Of a stretch of 64,000 nucleotides of DNA, positions 11,622 to 25,300 are shown in pieces. Made by a program: the position numbers and the translations under genes. The stretch's first letter is position 1; each line of letters begins with the position of its first letter. The notes under the pieces are model-generated. The model saw only the letters and a program-made list of their open reading frames with translations, was not told the origin of the DNA and made no database searches. This DNA is from Sphaerolaimus hirsutus (lineage: Eukaryota > Nematoda > Chromadorea > Monhysterida > Sphaerolaimidae). The stretch covers positions 24,157,792 through 24,221,791 of the forward strand of contig OZ038456.1 in NCBI GenBank assembly GCA_964036195.1, in the 5' to 3' direction.

Positions 11622-11914
11622 ACTGATGTGAAAAGCGGCAGAAATTTGGCGCCAAGCGCCTGGCACTTTTCTGACCCTCAGCGCTAAGCGCCAATGGCGC
11701 CAGAGCAAAATGGCACCAAGCGCCAGAAGCGCCATGGCGCTTTTTGCTTTGGCGCTAGCGCTAGCTTTGGCCAGGCTAAAATAGCTCCAAGCGCCATGGC
11801 GCTTTTCATGGGCATGGCGTCAAGCGACAATGGCGCCACAGCAAGATAGCGCCATTGCGCTTTTCGCTTTGGCGCTAGCACCAGGCGCTAGTGCCATGGA
11901 ACTTTGCATCACTA
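11622..11914. mobile_element. Decayed GGCGCC-word MITE
   Basis: It begins near CTGATGTGAAAAGCGG and ends GCCATGGAACTTTGCATCACTA. The interior is degenerate GCGCCAAGCGCCATGGCGCT words. The ends match the TAGTGATGG family imperfectly and no target duplication was seen. A partial CAGGGACATAGCTAGG hAT fragment with long G/C runs follows at about 11970-12065. Confidence 0.55.
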
Positions 11915-12510
11915 CGCTCTGTTATCTATCTATCCTTGAGGCAAAATTTTGTGCTACTATCCCCTACCCTCAGGGACATAGCTAGGATTTTTGAGCGGGG
12001 GGGGCGGATTGTATACGGAGCCTGGCGAACGGGGGGGGGGGGCGCCCCCCCCCCTAAAATTTTACCCCTGTAGTAGGGAATGGCGCAATGGCGCTGGAGC
12101 CATTCGTAGGCGCCACGCCATGGCGCCACTGGCGTTGGCATTGGCACCAAAACAGCAATAAACGTCAGTATTTTACAGGTATATAGTGCGACATGGAGTG
12201 GAATTGAGTCCATGTTCACTGGCTTTGAAGCCGCGAAGACCGGTCAGCCGAAAATATATGTTGTGAAATGGAAAATGCCCCCCCCCCAAAAAAAATCACC
12301 TGGTGTGATTTTTGAGAAACTATACCACAATTTTAGCTCAAAATCACCAGTGCATGTGTCTAACTGCACATTTTCAGCTATTTTTAGTACTATATGTATT
12401 TTTAGTACGATATAGTATTGTATAAATACCCATTTTAGTCATTTACCCTACTTTTAGCGATTTTTCTCCGTCATCTTCCTCATACACCTTGAAAAAGCCT
12501 ATATATCAAG

Positions 12511-14837
12511 TAGTGATGGAAAAGCGCCATGGCGCTGGCGCCTGGCGCTAGCGCCAAAGCAAAAAGCGCCATGGCGCTTTTGGCGCTTGGCGCTAAAACG
12601 CTCTGGCGCCATTGGCGCTTGGCGCCGAGATCTGAGAAAGCGCCGTGGCGTTTTTGGCGCTTGGCGCCATTTCCTGGTGGCGCTATTGGCACCGGGCGCT
12701 GGCATTTAAACAAGCGCCAAAAAAGCGCCAACCGTGATTATAAAATTCTTATCATCAGGTGAAAAACGACAAACCAGTTGATCAATTTTGAGAATAACTG
12801 AATAAATATTGATAAATATAACGGTGTAAGGGGGTATTTATATTCATTAAATATTGATTAGGTAATATTTGGGGCAAATGTATATAGGTACTCTATTTCC
12901 TCAAAATCCCCCCAGGGGGTTTCTTTTTTCAGAGTGCAAATTTTGAGGGGGGTATTTCGAGGTTGGGGTTTATTTTTCGCCACGAATTTTCGTATAGGAT
13001 CGTGTAAAGAATAGGCATTTACATACCCATAACTGGTAATAAACATGACTAGGTAAATGGTATATAGTAGGACCTATCAATGTACGGCTGTTTGGCTGAA
13101 AAATAGGTATATTATCCCTTGGGATTTTAACAATGTATGAAACATTGTAGTACTTGATTGAACTTTGATGGCAAAAGTCAAATCGACTACTGAATATGAC
13201 ATCAGCGGCATGTCGCAGTTACGAATTCATTGTTCTACAAACGAATTGCAGAAAAAACGTTTGGCGCTGGCTAGGGATGGCCAGCGCTTTTTTTTAAAAA
13301 AACGCCGCTTTTTTTTAAAAAAAAGCGCAAGGGTCCCAGCGCTTTTTTTTAAAAAAGAGCGCTGGTGAAAAATTTTGTACCTATGCAGTAGGTTTTTTGT
13401 AAATTTTTTTTGCGCGCAAGCGCGCAATTTCACATACACATTACCACTGGTGGTGGTTTTCATGGTTTTGTGTATTTTTAGTGTCACTGCTTCTATTCCT
13501 GCATGCTATCATATAATAATAAGCAGATGATATGTTAGTGTAGTATATAATATCCAGCCAATGTGCTCCCACATACTTCTACAGTGGGAAACATCAGTCC
13601 CAATGTATTAGCCTTCTTTATAACCTTATTTAAGCACCATTTCATGCCTAACTAGGGTTGGCCGATGTTTTTTTTAAAACGTTTTTTATTAAAAAAAAAC
13701 GTTTTTTTTTTTAAAAACATGACGTCCGAAATGTTTTTTTTTTAAAAAAAACATCGACAGAAATTTTTAGTACTAAGCACTAGGTATTTTGCAAAATTTT
13801 TGCGCGCAAGCGCGCAATTTCACACACAAATTGACATTGGTGTTTGTTTTCATTGGTTTTGTGGCATTTTTAGTATCAAAGTATCAATTTATATATGCTA
13901 CCATGGGTGAATAAGCCGTCATATGTTGCTGTAGTATATAATATTGAGGTAATGTGCTTCCATGTACCTCCACAGTGTGTAACTTCACTCCCAAAGTAAC
14001 AACCTCGTTTTATAACCTTGTTTGATCACTATTCCGTGCCAAACTTGACCTGAAGTCACAAACATTCAACTATAAGGCGATATACAAACGATATGTCGAC
14101 GAAAAATGGATATTTTTGACACAAATCACCACTTATAATGCTATCCCATGGCTCCACAGACGTTATATGGTCATATATAACATCACAGAGTATTGCCACT
14201 GTCTGATATACCTATATATGTTGACACAAGGTTATATCTGGGAGCTTTTAAAAAAAAACGTTTTTTATTTAAAAAAAACGTTTTTTTTATTTAAAAAAAC
14301 GTTTTTTTTTTAAAAAAAACATCGAGTTAAAAAAAAACGTTTTTTTTCCAACCCTATGCCTAACTTCACTTAAATAGCAATTTACATAACGAGTCAACAT
14401 GAAAAGTGAAATTTTTGGCATAGAACCCCACTTATAATGCTATCCCATTGCTCAACAGCCATTCTATGGCTATATATCATCACAAGTGCTGTCACCTGTA
14501 TGATATACCTGTACATTTTGACTCAGAACTATATTCGGGAGCTTTCTAGGAAATGTCTTGACATTTTTTTGAAAAAAAGCGAAAAAAGCGCGTTTTTTTA
14601 AAAAAGAGCGCTTTTTTTTAAAAAAAAGCGGGGCCGTTAAAAAAAAGCGCTTTTTTCCATCCCTAGCGCTGGCGCTATTGGCGCTTGGCGCCATTACCTT
14701 CTGGCGCCATTGGCGCTTGGCGCTGAGGTTCAGAAAAGCGCCATGGCGCTTTTGGCGCTTGGCGCTATTTTGCTCTGGCGCCATTGGCGCTTGGCGCTGC
14801 GGGTCAGAAAAGCGCCATGGCGCTTTTTCCATCACTA
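12511..14837. mobile_element. Complete GGCGCC-word hAT-like element
   Basis: It runs from TAGTGATGGAAAAGCGCC to GGCGCTTTTTCCATCACTA, with flanks ATATCAAG (12503-12510) and ATATCGAG (14838-14845) matching at 7 of 8 positions. Left and right GCGC arrays bracket a unique interior (about 12736-13260) that is also found at the window's start. The right array is split by a nested TAGGGATGG element at 13272-14665, which inserted into a GCGCTGGC word. Long frames in the arrays are artefacts. Confidence 0.8.
13272..14665. mobile_element. Nested TAGGGATGGCC element, TSD GCGCTGGC, with third nesting level
   Basis: The ends are TAGGGATGGCCAGCGC and TTCCATCCCTA between exact GCGCTGGC copies (13264-13271 and 14666-14673). 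The arms use AAAAAAGCGC words. A TAGGGTTGG member occupies 13653-14356 with exact TGCCTAAC duplications (13645-13652 and 14357-14364). This is therefore three levels deep: GGCGCC element, TAGGGATGG element, TAGGGTTGG element. Confidence 0.85.
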
Positions 14838-14845
14838 ATATCGAG

Positions 14846-17798
14846 CCCCTACAAACACCCCCCCCCCCTTTTTTTCCAGCCATAATCTGAAACTGCTCTG
14901 CTATCTATCCAACCCCCAGAGGGTTAAAATCTAGAATACCCGTGATTCGTTGCTTAGATAATACAGAATTTCTATTATAATTTTCTACACTTCCACTTGG
15001 ATTTTGCTTCATTTGGTGCTTAGATTACAATGGATTGGATTATGCACACTTGAATCATGACGCAGACAGAGCTTTTTCATTATAAAAAAATTTCTCACAG
15101 AAACGACTCTGCACACCTGATTTTGCATGTGCAAAGCCAGCGAGCTGCCATACAACCAGATGGAACACGAGCGCATACCTTCGCGAGTACACGCGAGTGT
15201 GTTCCATTTTTCATCCCGAACGGTTGTCAAGCTCACGTTTTACATGTAAAATACTCCATTTTACTTGCCAAAACATACGGTTGTCAAGCCCTAGACATGT
15301 TTTTACTTGCTGAATTAGTGTGACGCTTGTCATGCCAGAGTATGCCAGTTTACATGCCAAAGTATTACAGTTTTCAAGCCCTAGACATGCCAAAAAAAAT
15401 AAGACACTTTTCATACAAAAGTATACCAGTTTACATGCCAAAGTATTACAGTTTACCAGCCACACTAATTGTTTGCATCATATTAGCATGCTCCAAATGC
15501 ACACGTTGAAAAATGTACCAGATGCGGCATTTCCATGCGCACCAGAGATGAAATCAAAGATTTGTAAAAATCAAACAACGGACTGTAACGCGGCACGACG
15601 TAAAACACTCAAGTGGATAAAGCGAGTGCCATAGTTGAGTGAGCGGCACCATGAAAAGCATAACATGGACAAAAATGAAACAGGTGAGTGACTTAAAAAC
15701 TTGGCATATTGAGCATTTTTCACTTTGTGAATCAGTGTTCAGTCTTCAGTGTGAATCAGTGAATCAGGTTTTTGTAATTGCATAATACCATTTTCACGTG
15801 TAAAATTTACATATCATTTTTGTTGCCAAATATGCCAAATAATTAATTGAATATTTTCAATGCGCCAAATAATTAATTGAAATATTGTTAATTTTCTATC
15901 ACTTCAGTTTTACCTACCTATATTATCATCAATTTTCCATTAAATTGCAGGTATGGCAGATTCTACAAGTACAGGTACGGAATGTCTGTTTTGGACTAAG
16001 TGTGTATCATCTTACCGCATGTGAAAAAGCCCTATACAAATAAATTGGATGGCAAAACTTTGGCTGGTAAAGTGGAATACTACAGCAAGTAAAATAGCAT
16101 ACTTTAGATGAAAAACGGCACATTAAATTAGCATGTAAACCATCATAATTAGCTAGTAAAGTAGCACAAAATACTTGAAAAGTGGCATACTTACAGCAAG
16201 TAAACTGACACAGTTTGGATGAAAAGTGGCACACTAGAGCAGCAAGTAAAGTGTCACACGTAGCTAGTAAAGTGGCATAGTCCAGCATGAAAACCGTGAG
16301 CTTGACAACCGTAAGGGATGAAAAGTGGAATTCTCTCGTACACGCACGCGCATGCACGCACGCACGCACGCATGCTGCCTGCCGCGTCGCTATGCCGCCG
16401 CAGCTGCAGCCGCTCGCTTTAGCCCATGCCGCGTCCGATCAGATCAGCCAGCGTCCAATTACAAGCGCCGCCGCCAATTGTAAGGCTCTACGCACTAGTT
16501 GACAAGGACACACAACTGTCAACTGGTTCTCGTTCCAATTCAAAGCTGGTTCGCGAGCCGACGAACGACGTTCAAATGCGAAAGTGTTGAATCGTGTCGC
16601 AAATGAAGTTGCAGTGATGAAAAAGCATTGTGTCAAGTGTCAAGTGCAATGTGCAAGAAGTAGTAATGCGTGTAGAATAATGCTAATAATACTCGTGAGC
16701 AAGCTTTGAATTGGGATGGGAACCAGTTGACATTTGGTGCCCTTGTCAACTAGCTAGTGTGTAGGACCTGATTCTTGCCGCGTGGCTTTTCGAAAACAAA
16801 AAGTCACGTAACTAAATAATTTACATAAATTCTATATCAAATTGCAGCTGGGATTTGTCATTCGGTAGTTTTATTTTATTGAGAGTATACATTTGTATTG
16901 ATAACCCACACTCAGCGCGCACGACTTACAGTGGGACGACAACAAGCGATACAATTATACTGGAGAAAAATACCTAAATATTGACGCAGCGCCAATGCCT
17001 AAAAAAACAAAACGGAACTATGGCGACACACACGCTGGATGTCAACTGAATTCGTGTCAACTCAATTTTAGTGATTATGTGATTTCAACTTTCCTAACTG
17101 ATAGAGCATATGTAATTTTACACCATTTTTCACAATTTACACAATTTTACACCATTTTCATTTTTGCCGTTAAGTGTGGTGCAAAAAAAACATGTTTGTG
17201 TTATTTAGTTGACATTGAGTTGACACGAATTTGCGATGTCAACTAGCGTGTGTGGGCCCGATGTGACAGTATACATATGCCTTTGAATGTATCTATTCTA
17301 TTCTTTGAGGATATTTTTGCGATGCAGCAAACTATTTTGTTGAAGGGACTGATACAATATCACTGGACACTACCACTTATTTTTTATAATTCGCGCAGCT
17401 GCCAACAATTTTTTTAGCGAAAAAAATGCAGAGCAGAGTTTTAGCGGATCGAATTTTATCGATAAAAATTCAAGTTCGCAGTTTTGTTTTCAATGGTCGA
17501 GTTTTGCGCTTGATTAAAAATTCTGAGTTTCAGCGGTGCATAGATTATAACTTGTAGTTTACAGCTGCGCAAGTATTGTATAAAAAAGAAAAAACAACAA
17601 ATAAAAACAAAAACAAGATAAAAACGGTCGCAAGAACGCGCATACATAACCCAAGATTTATCCCCTCACGTCAGCGGTAAATATTCATACTTTTTCTTAT
17701 TTTTTTTCATCAGCGACTTTTTTAGAGAATGTACATATCTAACCTAAAAATGATACGTATATTTTTTAAATCGGGATATTTAGAAGCATATTTCATAC
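14846..17798. other. Repeat-rich intergenic stretch, no gene seen
   Basis: Near 15090-15470 and 15990-16400 are inverted arms made of TTTTACATGCCAAAGTAT-like words, including CGGTTGTCAAGC near 15221 and GCTTGACAACCG near 16299; these look like one large word-array element. Two GTTGAC-word MITEs lie at about 16485-16770 and 17022-17262 (CTAGTTGACA... and GTCAACTAGCGTGTGTGGGCCC). The rest, about 17263-17798, is AT-rich with no recognised feature. Confidence 0.5.
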
Positions 17799-18883
17799 TA
17801 CCGTATTTCTTCTAATAGAACGGCGCCGTTCTATTTTTTTCGTCAACTTTTTTACCTGCCGTTCTATTGGAGGTGCCGTTCTATTTGTTTCACCATACAT
17901 TTTCACATGATTTTCTTTTGAACACAGTATTTTTTTGTGAAACATGCGACATTTTAATATCAGAGCATCAATTTTAACAAAACAAATGTGAAAACAACCC
18001 CCGAATCATAGTTCTGAGTAGGGTTGGCCGATGTTTTTTTTTAAACGTTTTTTTTTAAAAAAAACATGACGTCCGAAATGTTTTTTTAAAAAAAACAGCG
18101 GCCGAAATTTTTAGTACTAAGCACTAGGTATTTTGCAAAATTTTTGCGCGCAAGCGCGCAATTTCACACACAAATTGACATTGGTGGTTGTTTTCATTGG
18201 TTTTGTTGCATTTTTAGTATCAAAACATCCATTTCTATGTGCTACCATGGGTGAATAAGCCGACATATGTTGCTGTAATATATAATATTGAGGTAATGTG
18301 CTTCCATGTACCTCCACAGTGTGTAACTTCACTCCCAAAGTAACAAACCTCCTTTTATAACCTTGTTTGATCACCATTCCGTGCCAAACTTTACCTGAAG
18401 TCGCGAACATTCGACTATAAGGCGATATACGAACGATATGTCGACGAAAAATGGATATTTTTGACACAAATCACCACTTATAATGCTATCCCATGGCTCC
18501 ACAGCCATTATATGGTCATATTTAACATCACAGAGTATTGCCAGTGTCTGATATACCTATATATGTTGACACTAGGTCATATCTGGGAGCTTTTTAAAAA
18601 AAACGTTGTTTTTTTTTAAACGTTTTTTTTTTTTTTTTAAAACATCGAGTTAAAAAAAACGTTTTTTTTCCAACCCTAGTTCTGAGCACCCTTGATGTTC
18701 TCGCCACCAATTTTTAAAATATTTTTGTGTTTTGGCACCCTTGAAACGTAATTTCTACCTGCCGTTCTATTGGAGGTGCCGTTCTATTGGAGGCTGCCGT
18801 TCTATTCTTTTCGTGGGTGTAAAATTGTGCCAAAAACTGCCGTTCTATTGGAGGTATGCCGTTCTATTAAAAGAAATACGGTA
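17799..18883. mobile_element. TACCGTATTTCTTC MITE with GCCGTTCTATT words
   Basis: The ends are TACCGTATTTCTTCTAATAG and TTAAAAGAAATACGGTA with TA borders. The arms repeat GCCGTTCTATTGGAGGT. A TAGGGTTGG element is nested at 18019-18678 between exact GTTCTGAG copies (18011-18018 and 18679-18686). The terminal first half matches the CGAAATACCCC family, but the repeated word differs. Confidence 0.75.
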
Positions 18884-19399
18884 CTACACTACAGGTCATA
18901 ATTAAAGTGAACTATTTAAACCAACAATGTACCGCAAACAATGCGCCGCGTAGAAAATGGAATATGTTTTTGTAAGCTAATGGGCAGCGTATTGTAAAAT
19001 GTATTTCGCTTTATTTGAAAACATAAATTACGTAATTACCTAAATATGTAAGCATGCCCAAATTTACGCAATTAAGTACTCTTGTTCATATTTACGCATA
19101 CATAAATTTTTACTGAAACGCATCACACCTGCAACAACTCGCGTCCAGTAGAGTTCGGACACATTTTTGAATGGCATATTCAGCGGTTTTTTAATCAACA
19201 ATGTAAATTTTTGCAAGCTCAAAAACGATACGACACAACTCCATATTTAATATAAATATCGACATACGCGGTGTGTGTCGATATTTATAGCCAATGTCGA
19301 TCTACGCCAACAAAAACAACAACCAAAAACGAGCCCGGTCCGAACCCTACATGGCGCCCTACACCCTACAGGGGGAGGGCGGCGCCCTACGCCCTCCCC

Positions 19400-22300
19400 T
19401 CAGCGCATCTGCACCGTACTCCAGTGCACGGCCACATCTGGATTGCTCATGCTCGTCATGGCGCTGACGGGTCCAGCCATGCTCGCCGGGGCCATGCTCA
19501 CGGCCACGCCCACGCCCACGGGGGGTCCCAGGGGTCCGGGGGGCGGCTGCGCTTGCGGCTGGCTGGGCCCCCCCTGCTGCGTCACGCCGGGGGGTGCTTG
19601 CTGGCTCTGCTGCTGCTGCACCAGCGCCGACTGGGCCGTGTGCGCCGCCGACTGCAGCGCCGCCGATGCCTACGCGAGCGGGTGAGCGGGCCCGGTGGAC
19701 ACTGGCGCGCAAATTATGCATGCCACCGTGCACAAGAGATGCGCGCGTGCGCCACCCCCTGGTGGTTGGCTGGCACGGCCTACACTTCTTGGGTACCCCC
19801 CATCCCTGGCTTACCCCCCCCCCAAAAAAAAACGCTACAGCTATTTATGTGTGTGTCACGAAGGCCGCTCAGCTAGCTATCTATACCCTACCAGCCACTT
19901 TTCGTGATAAAAATATGGCCCAAATTTTTCAAGTTTTGCAGAACGATTTTGACAACCGGCAAAAATAGAATAGCATCATAATCACACCCAGGGACGTAGC
20001 CAGGATTTCTGAGCGGGGGTGGGGCGGCTTGTATACGGAGCCCGGCGAACGGGGGGGGGGGGCGGCGCCCCCCCCCCCTCCTCAAATTTGACCCCTAAAG
20101 TTGCGGAATGGAGTTATGGCGCTGGCGCCATTCTTAGGAGCCTTGCCATGGCGTGATTGGCGTTGGCGCCAATGCCTACAATATAATAAAATGTCAATAC
20201 ATAAGTGTATTAAAATTGGTACCGCATTTAGTAATTTGAAAGGGGGTTTTTATATTACTGCTAGGTACATAACAATGAGGGAGATTGCAAGGTACGAAAT
20301 GCGCGCTTGCGCGCCAATTTTTTTAAAACAACCTACAAAATCGCTAAAGAAAAGTGCCATTCTTCGCAACTTTTCTGTCTGGCCCGGGAAGGGGGGGGCG
20401 CCCCCCTGGCTACGCCACTGATCACACCGTGCATCCCGCAACCACCAGGGGCTAGATTTAATTATGTCAAAGGCGCCGACACCCGAGCGCCCTACATTGG
20501 AACCACACACAAACTAGTTGACATCAAAATTCGTGTCAACCAAATTCAATTCAAAGTTTTGTTATTTAACTGACATTCAGTTGACACGAATTCAACTGTC
20601 AATTTAAGTGTCAACTAGCATGTGTGGGCCCAACGTCATTGAATTTGTGACCAGGCAGACTAAATTTGCGCCAAGCTCGCGCCGCACAGGCAGCCGCGCG
20701 CTGAACGCTTCAAAATTGCCAAAAATGTGACAAAAATTGAGTGCGCGACGGCAGCGGCGCGCTCACATTGCATTCATCTGCGGCCCTTTTGCAAACGGCA
20801 AAGCCAAATGCCGAAATTCATTTTGTGGTTACTCACGCGGGTTGAGAGCTTTGCATGTGGAAAAACAGTTTTGCGAAGTTGTGGTTGGCGTTGACGATAT
20901 GACTTCGATATCGATATTTGTTCATGAAACTCGATATCGATGTTTGTTCATGAAACTCGATATCGCTATTCTTTCATGAAGTCGATATGGACTGTCCATA
21001 TCGATATTAGATAAGTAGGAAAAATGTTCGATATCCGATATTCGATTTGAAAAAATAGTTGATACTCGATATTTTTTTCAAAATTCTCGTTATTGGTATT
21101 CGATACTAAAAAGTAGTCGATATTCGATGTGAAAAACAACAGTCGATGTTCGATACACTCAATGGTCAAAATTCGATACACCAACCCAGCACTCACATTC
21201 CAACCCTGCAAAACTACTTTTGCACATGCAAACCCTTAAACTCAGCCACCCAAACCAGGACGATAACCCACCTGATGCTGATGCTGCCTAAACAGCGCGT
21301 AGAGATCCTCATAACGTTCCCGTTCCCTTGTCAACTCGCGCGCCAACGAATCGTTCTCTTTACGCAGTTCCGCGTTCGAACGTTCCAGTTCGGCGATGTA
21401 GGCGGCGTCGCGGCTGCTACGCTCCGCCCCCAAAGTGGCGCCTAAGGGTTTAAAAAAAGAAAATGTCGTTTTTCAAAAGTTTGTTTTTGAAAAACCCGGG
21501 GTGTTGAAAAACAACGACGTTTTTTTATCCCTAATGGAGATTCTTCTGCTCTCTAAATGATTTTCTACCAAATTACGGCTTAAAGTTGCTTGTTGTTTTT
21601 TTCAAAGTTCCCAGATATGGCCTTGCGTCAACACATATAGGTATATCAGACAGTGGCAATACTCTGTGATGTTATTCATGACCATATAATGGCTGTGGAG
21701 CCATGGGATATCATTATAAGTTGTTATTTGTGTCAAAAATGTCCATTTTTTTCGACATGTTCATATGTCGCCTTATAGTCGTATGCTCGTGACTTCAGGT
21801 GAAGTTTGGCACGGAATAGTGATCAAACAAGGTTATCAAAGTAGGTTGTCACTTTGGGAGTGATGTTACACACTGTGGAGGTACATGGAAGCACATTACC
21901 TCAATATTTTATGCTACAGCAACATATGACGGCTTATTAACCCATGGTAGCACATAGAAATGGTTGCTTTGATAGGCGCTCCACACGGTGGTTGACGCTA
22001 CTTTTTAGAAGTCAATTGAGTCAACTCAGAGTCAACTGTTTTCTTTTGAGTTGACCCCAGAACCTATTTAGTTGAAAACGTGCGCACTTTTTTTGTGTCA
22101 ACTGAAAAATTTGGACAGTTGACGATTTTGAGAAAGTGACAAGTCAACTAAAATGACACGCGTGCACTAAAAAGTGTACGTTTTTCATTCAGTTGACATT
22201 TCTTGATGATTACCTTTGTCAATTGGGTGATTTTATTAGGGAAAAATCAACTTTAGTTGACATTTTTGCTGCACTCAAATAACTGATTTTTATAGTGAAA

Positions 22301-25300
22301 ATGTCAACTAGTGAAAAATGTGTATGTAGTGCATGCAAGTGTACGTTTTTAGTTGACATTTTCATTTTACAGAAATTCAATTGACACAAGTAGTCGCTCC
22401 TTATTGTCAACTGCCCAAAATAGTGCAAAAAAGTATGAAAAAGTAGGTTTTTTTGCTAGTTGACACTGCACTCCCCGACTTTCTAAAAGTACCTTTATTA
22501 ATTCATTTTTTATTGAAAATGTATGAAATTTGAGACTCTGATAGAGAAAAATTTCCTCCATCTTTCATAGAAGAACTTTTTACATGAAAAATTATAATAA
22601 AGTTTAGAAAAACATTTTTGTCCAAATTTTTTGCTTGAGTTGACATCAGGTTTTTGTACTGATCGTACGCGCACGCTCACTTGACAACCATGAATTTTTA
22701 ACTTTGTCAACTTCTAAAATTTTTTTATCACAAAACCTACTAAAAATGTAATTTGATGCTGGAGTAGTGAGGGAAAAGGTGAAAAAGTGGATAAAGACTG
22801 GTAAATGCAGACTGTCATGGATAAAATGTCCAAATTGCTCAATTGACATATCATTATGATTGTATTTGTCAAATTCATGAATTCATGCTCAACTCAGCAA
22901 TTTTTCACTTATTTTCAAAAATCATTTTTGAAAGTCAAATATGTTTCCATTCTCAACAATTAAAAAATATATGTTTGAATATTTTTCCTCTATCAAATGA
23001 CATGTATTACATAATTTAAATTGCAGTAAAAACATAACTTTGAAATATTTATACATAGAATTTTCTAAAAATCATATATTTTGTTTCCTGTATGCATTTC
23101 TTTTTGTTCAGTGATCACTGTGTTCCAAATTTTCTTATCATTTTGCTGGTACTGTTTGCAATATGATATACATTTGTTGTGTTCAATAAAAAATAAATTT
23201 TGGTTTGATGCAAAATAATTTTTTCATCTATCATTAAGGCATCATTCAAACATGTTGTTATATCAAAAAATTGCCCTATATTAATACTACATGAATCACC
23301 AAAACAATATTCACACAATTACACATGTCACAAATTAAAAATTTTTCAATGTGTAACAAGAAAATAAATTTTAAAATTATCATACTTTACTTTAACATGA
23401 ATAATTGAGTGTCACAATATCAAATGGATTTTGTTAAACAACTTAGGAACATTTAAATCACACAAATAGCATTAAAGAAGGCTGGGTCAACTCATTTCTG
23501 AAAATGTATTTTTCGCAGTTGACAATATCGTTTAACAAACAGACCTAACTACCCAAAAAATAACAAAAAACAGGTTAACACATACGCAGTTGCGTAAATG
23601 TCTACTAAGAAATAGGTTGTGTCAACTAAATGGAGTTGACTCTGAGTTGACGCTGGAATCGATGTCAACTAGCGTGTGCAGCGCCATACTAAAAATGCCA
23701 CAAAACCAATGAAAACAACCACCAATGTCAATTTGTGTGTGAAATTGCTCGTTTGCGCGCAAAAATTTTGCAAACTACGTAGTGCTTAGTACTAAAAATT
23801 TTGGCCGATGTGTTTTTTAAAGGGTTTTTTTTTTACGTTTAAAAAAACATCGGCCAACCCTAATCCTTAATTCTTTTTGTCAGCTATTTTTCGCTGACTT
23901 TTGTTCTGATAGATAAACAGTGACAATTCCGAAAAAGACAAGAAAACTGTTAAGGGAAGTTGTAAATAAGTGGTAGACCAAGTGAAAAGTACACTCATAA
24001 GTGAGGAGTATTGTATAACATCTTCGTTGTTACTTCACTGATAGGCATGGACTGCGGATTGTTTCAAAAATGGCAAAATGATACATACAGAAAAATCATT
24101 TTCGAGAATTTTTACTCTATAAAGTCAAAGTGCACTTTGACAAATGACAAAGGCAGATTGGAATAAAAGAACCGAGATTGAAATTACCCAAAATTGTCTA
24201 GATTCACAAACATCAACGTCTCTGCTATCAGTTCCCCATTATCATACACTAAGCATTTTTCCCTCAATTTACCCCCCCCCCCAACCCACCGGCAACAGGG
24301 ACGCCAGGGGCGTGTCCCATGGGCACCTGGGGGGCCTCATCATAGCGGGGTCTTTTGCGGTCGTCAAACCTGGCCCCCGTGTCGGCGTACACGCTGGTGG
24401 CGCCCCCGTAGGGGGTGGGGCCCCCCGTAGCACCCCTCGTTACGTAGTCGTCCCGTGGCTGGGGGAGACGGGGGTGTGGAATGTATGCTAGTTGATGGGT
24501 GGAATTTTTACTCTATAACTGATAAATTTGTGCGGAATTCTTTCCAGCTATCTATCTATCCCGGAGAAACTGTTTTTAAAACGTTTTTTTTTAAATGGCA
24601 GACAAAATTGTCAGCGCTGATTCACTGGGTATCTTCGCGGTTTAAAACACCGGTAGGGTTGGGACGATATATCGTATCGAATATCGAATATCGGATATCG
24701 ACTATTTTTTCATATCGAATATCGAATATCGATATCGAAAATTTTGAAAAAATATCGAATATCGATATCGAATATCGACCATTTTTTTCGATATTTTCGA
24801 TATTCTATACTCCCTGGGCCTGACTTCAAATAAGCCAGGAATGGCACTATTAGAAGGCGATTTCATAAGCAATTTTAACAAATTTTGCGCGCAAGCGCGC
24901 ACTTTGTTCTCACATGACAGGTATTTTTGTTTCAGCACTTGCGGCAGCATCAAATCTTGTGCAATATGCTCTCTCAGATGTTCACATAAGAGTATATGTA
25001 TGTTTAATAGCTACTTACACCATGGAAATATCAATGGCACCATGACATGGCACCTATAAATGGAGCTGGCACCTTTTCCTTACCACATCTGTCACACTTT
25101 AAAATCATTTTGTCATTTTGATCATTGTGTGCCATTTAAATTTGTATCATCTACTTTTCAGTAGAGATGATCAGTTGGGTTTGTGATCAAATGGAAAAGC
25201 AATATGCCAAATGAGATATGCCCTGCTATACCAAAAGCAAAATATCGAAATATCGAAAATATCGAAATATCGATATCGAATATCGAGCATTTTTTAATAT

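Noticed and set aside
19271..19876. Long + strand frames of 201 and 136 codons
   Set aside because: They are the antisense of ZC3H10 exon 6, where high GC content keeps several frames open.
24144..24491. + strand 115-codon frame
   Set aside because: Antisense to ZC3H10 exon 4.
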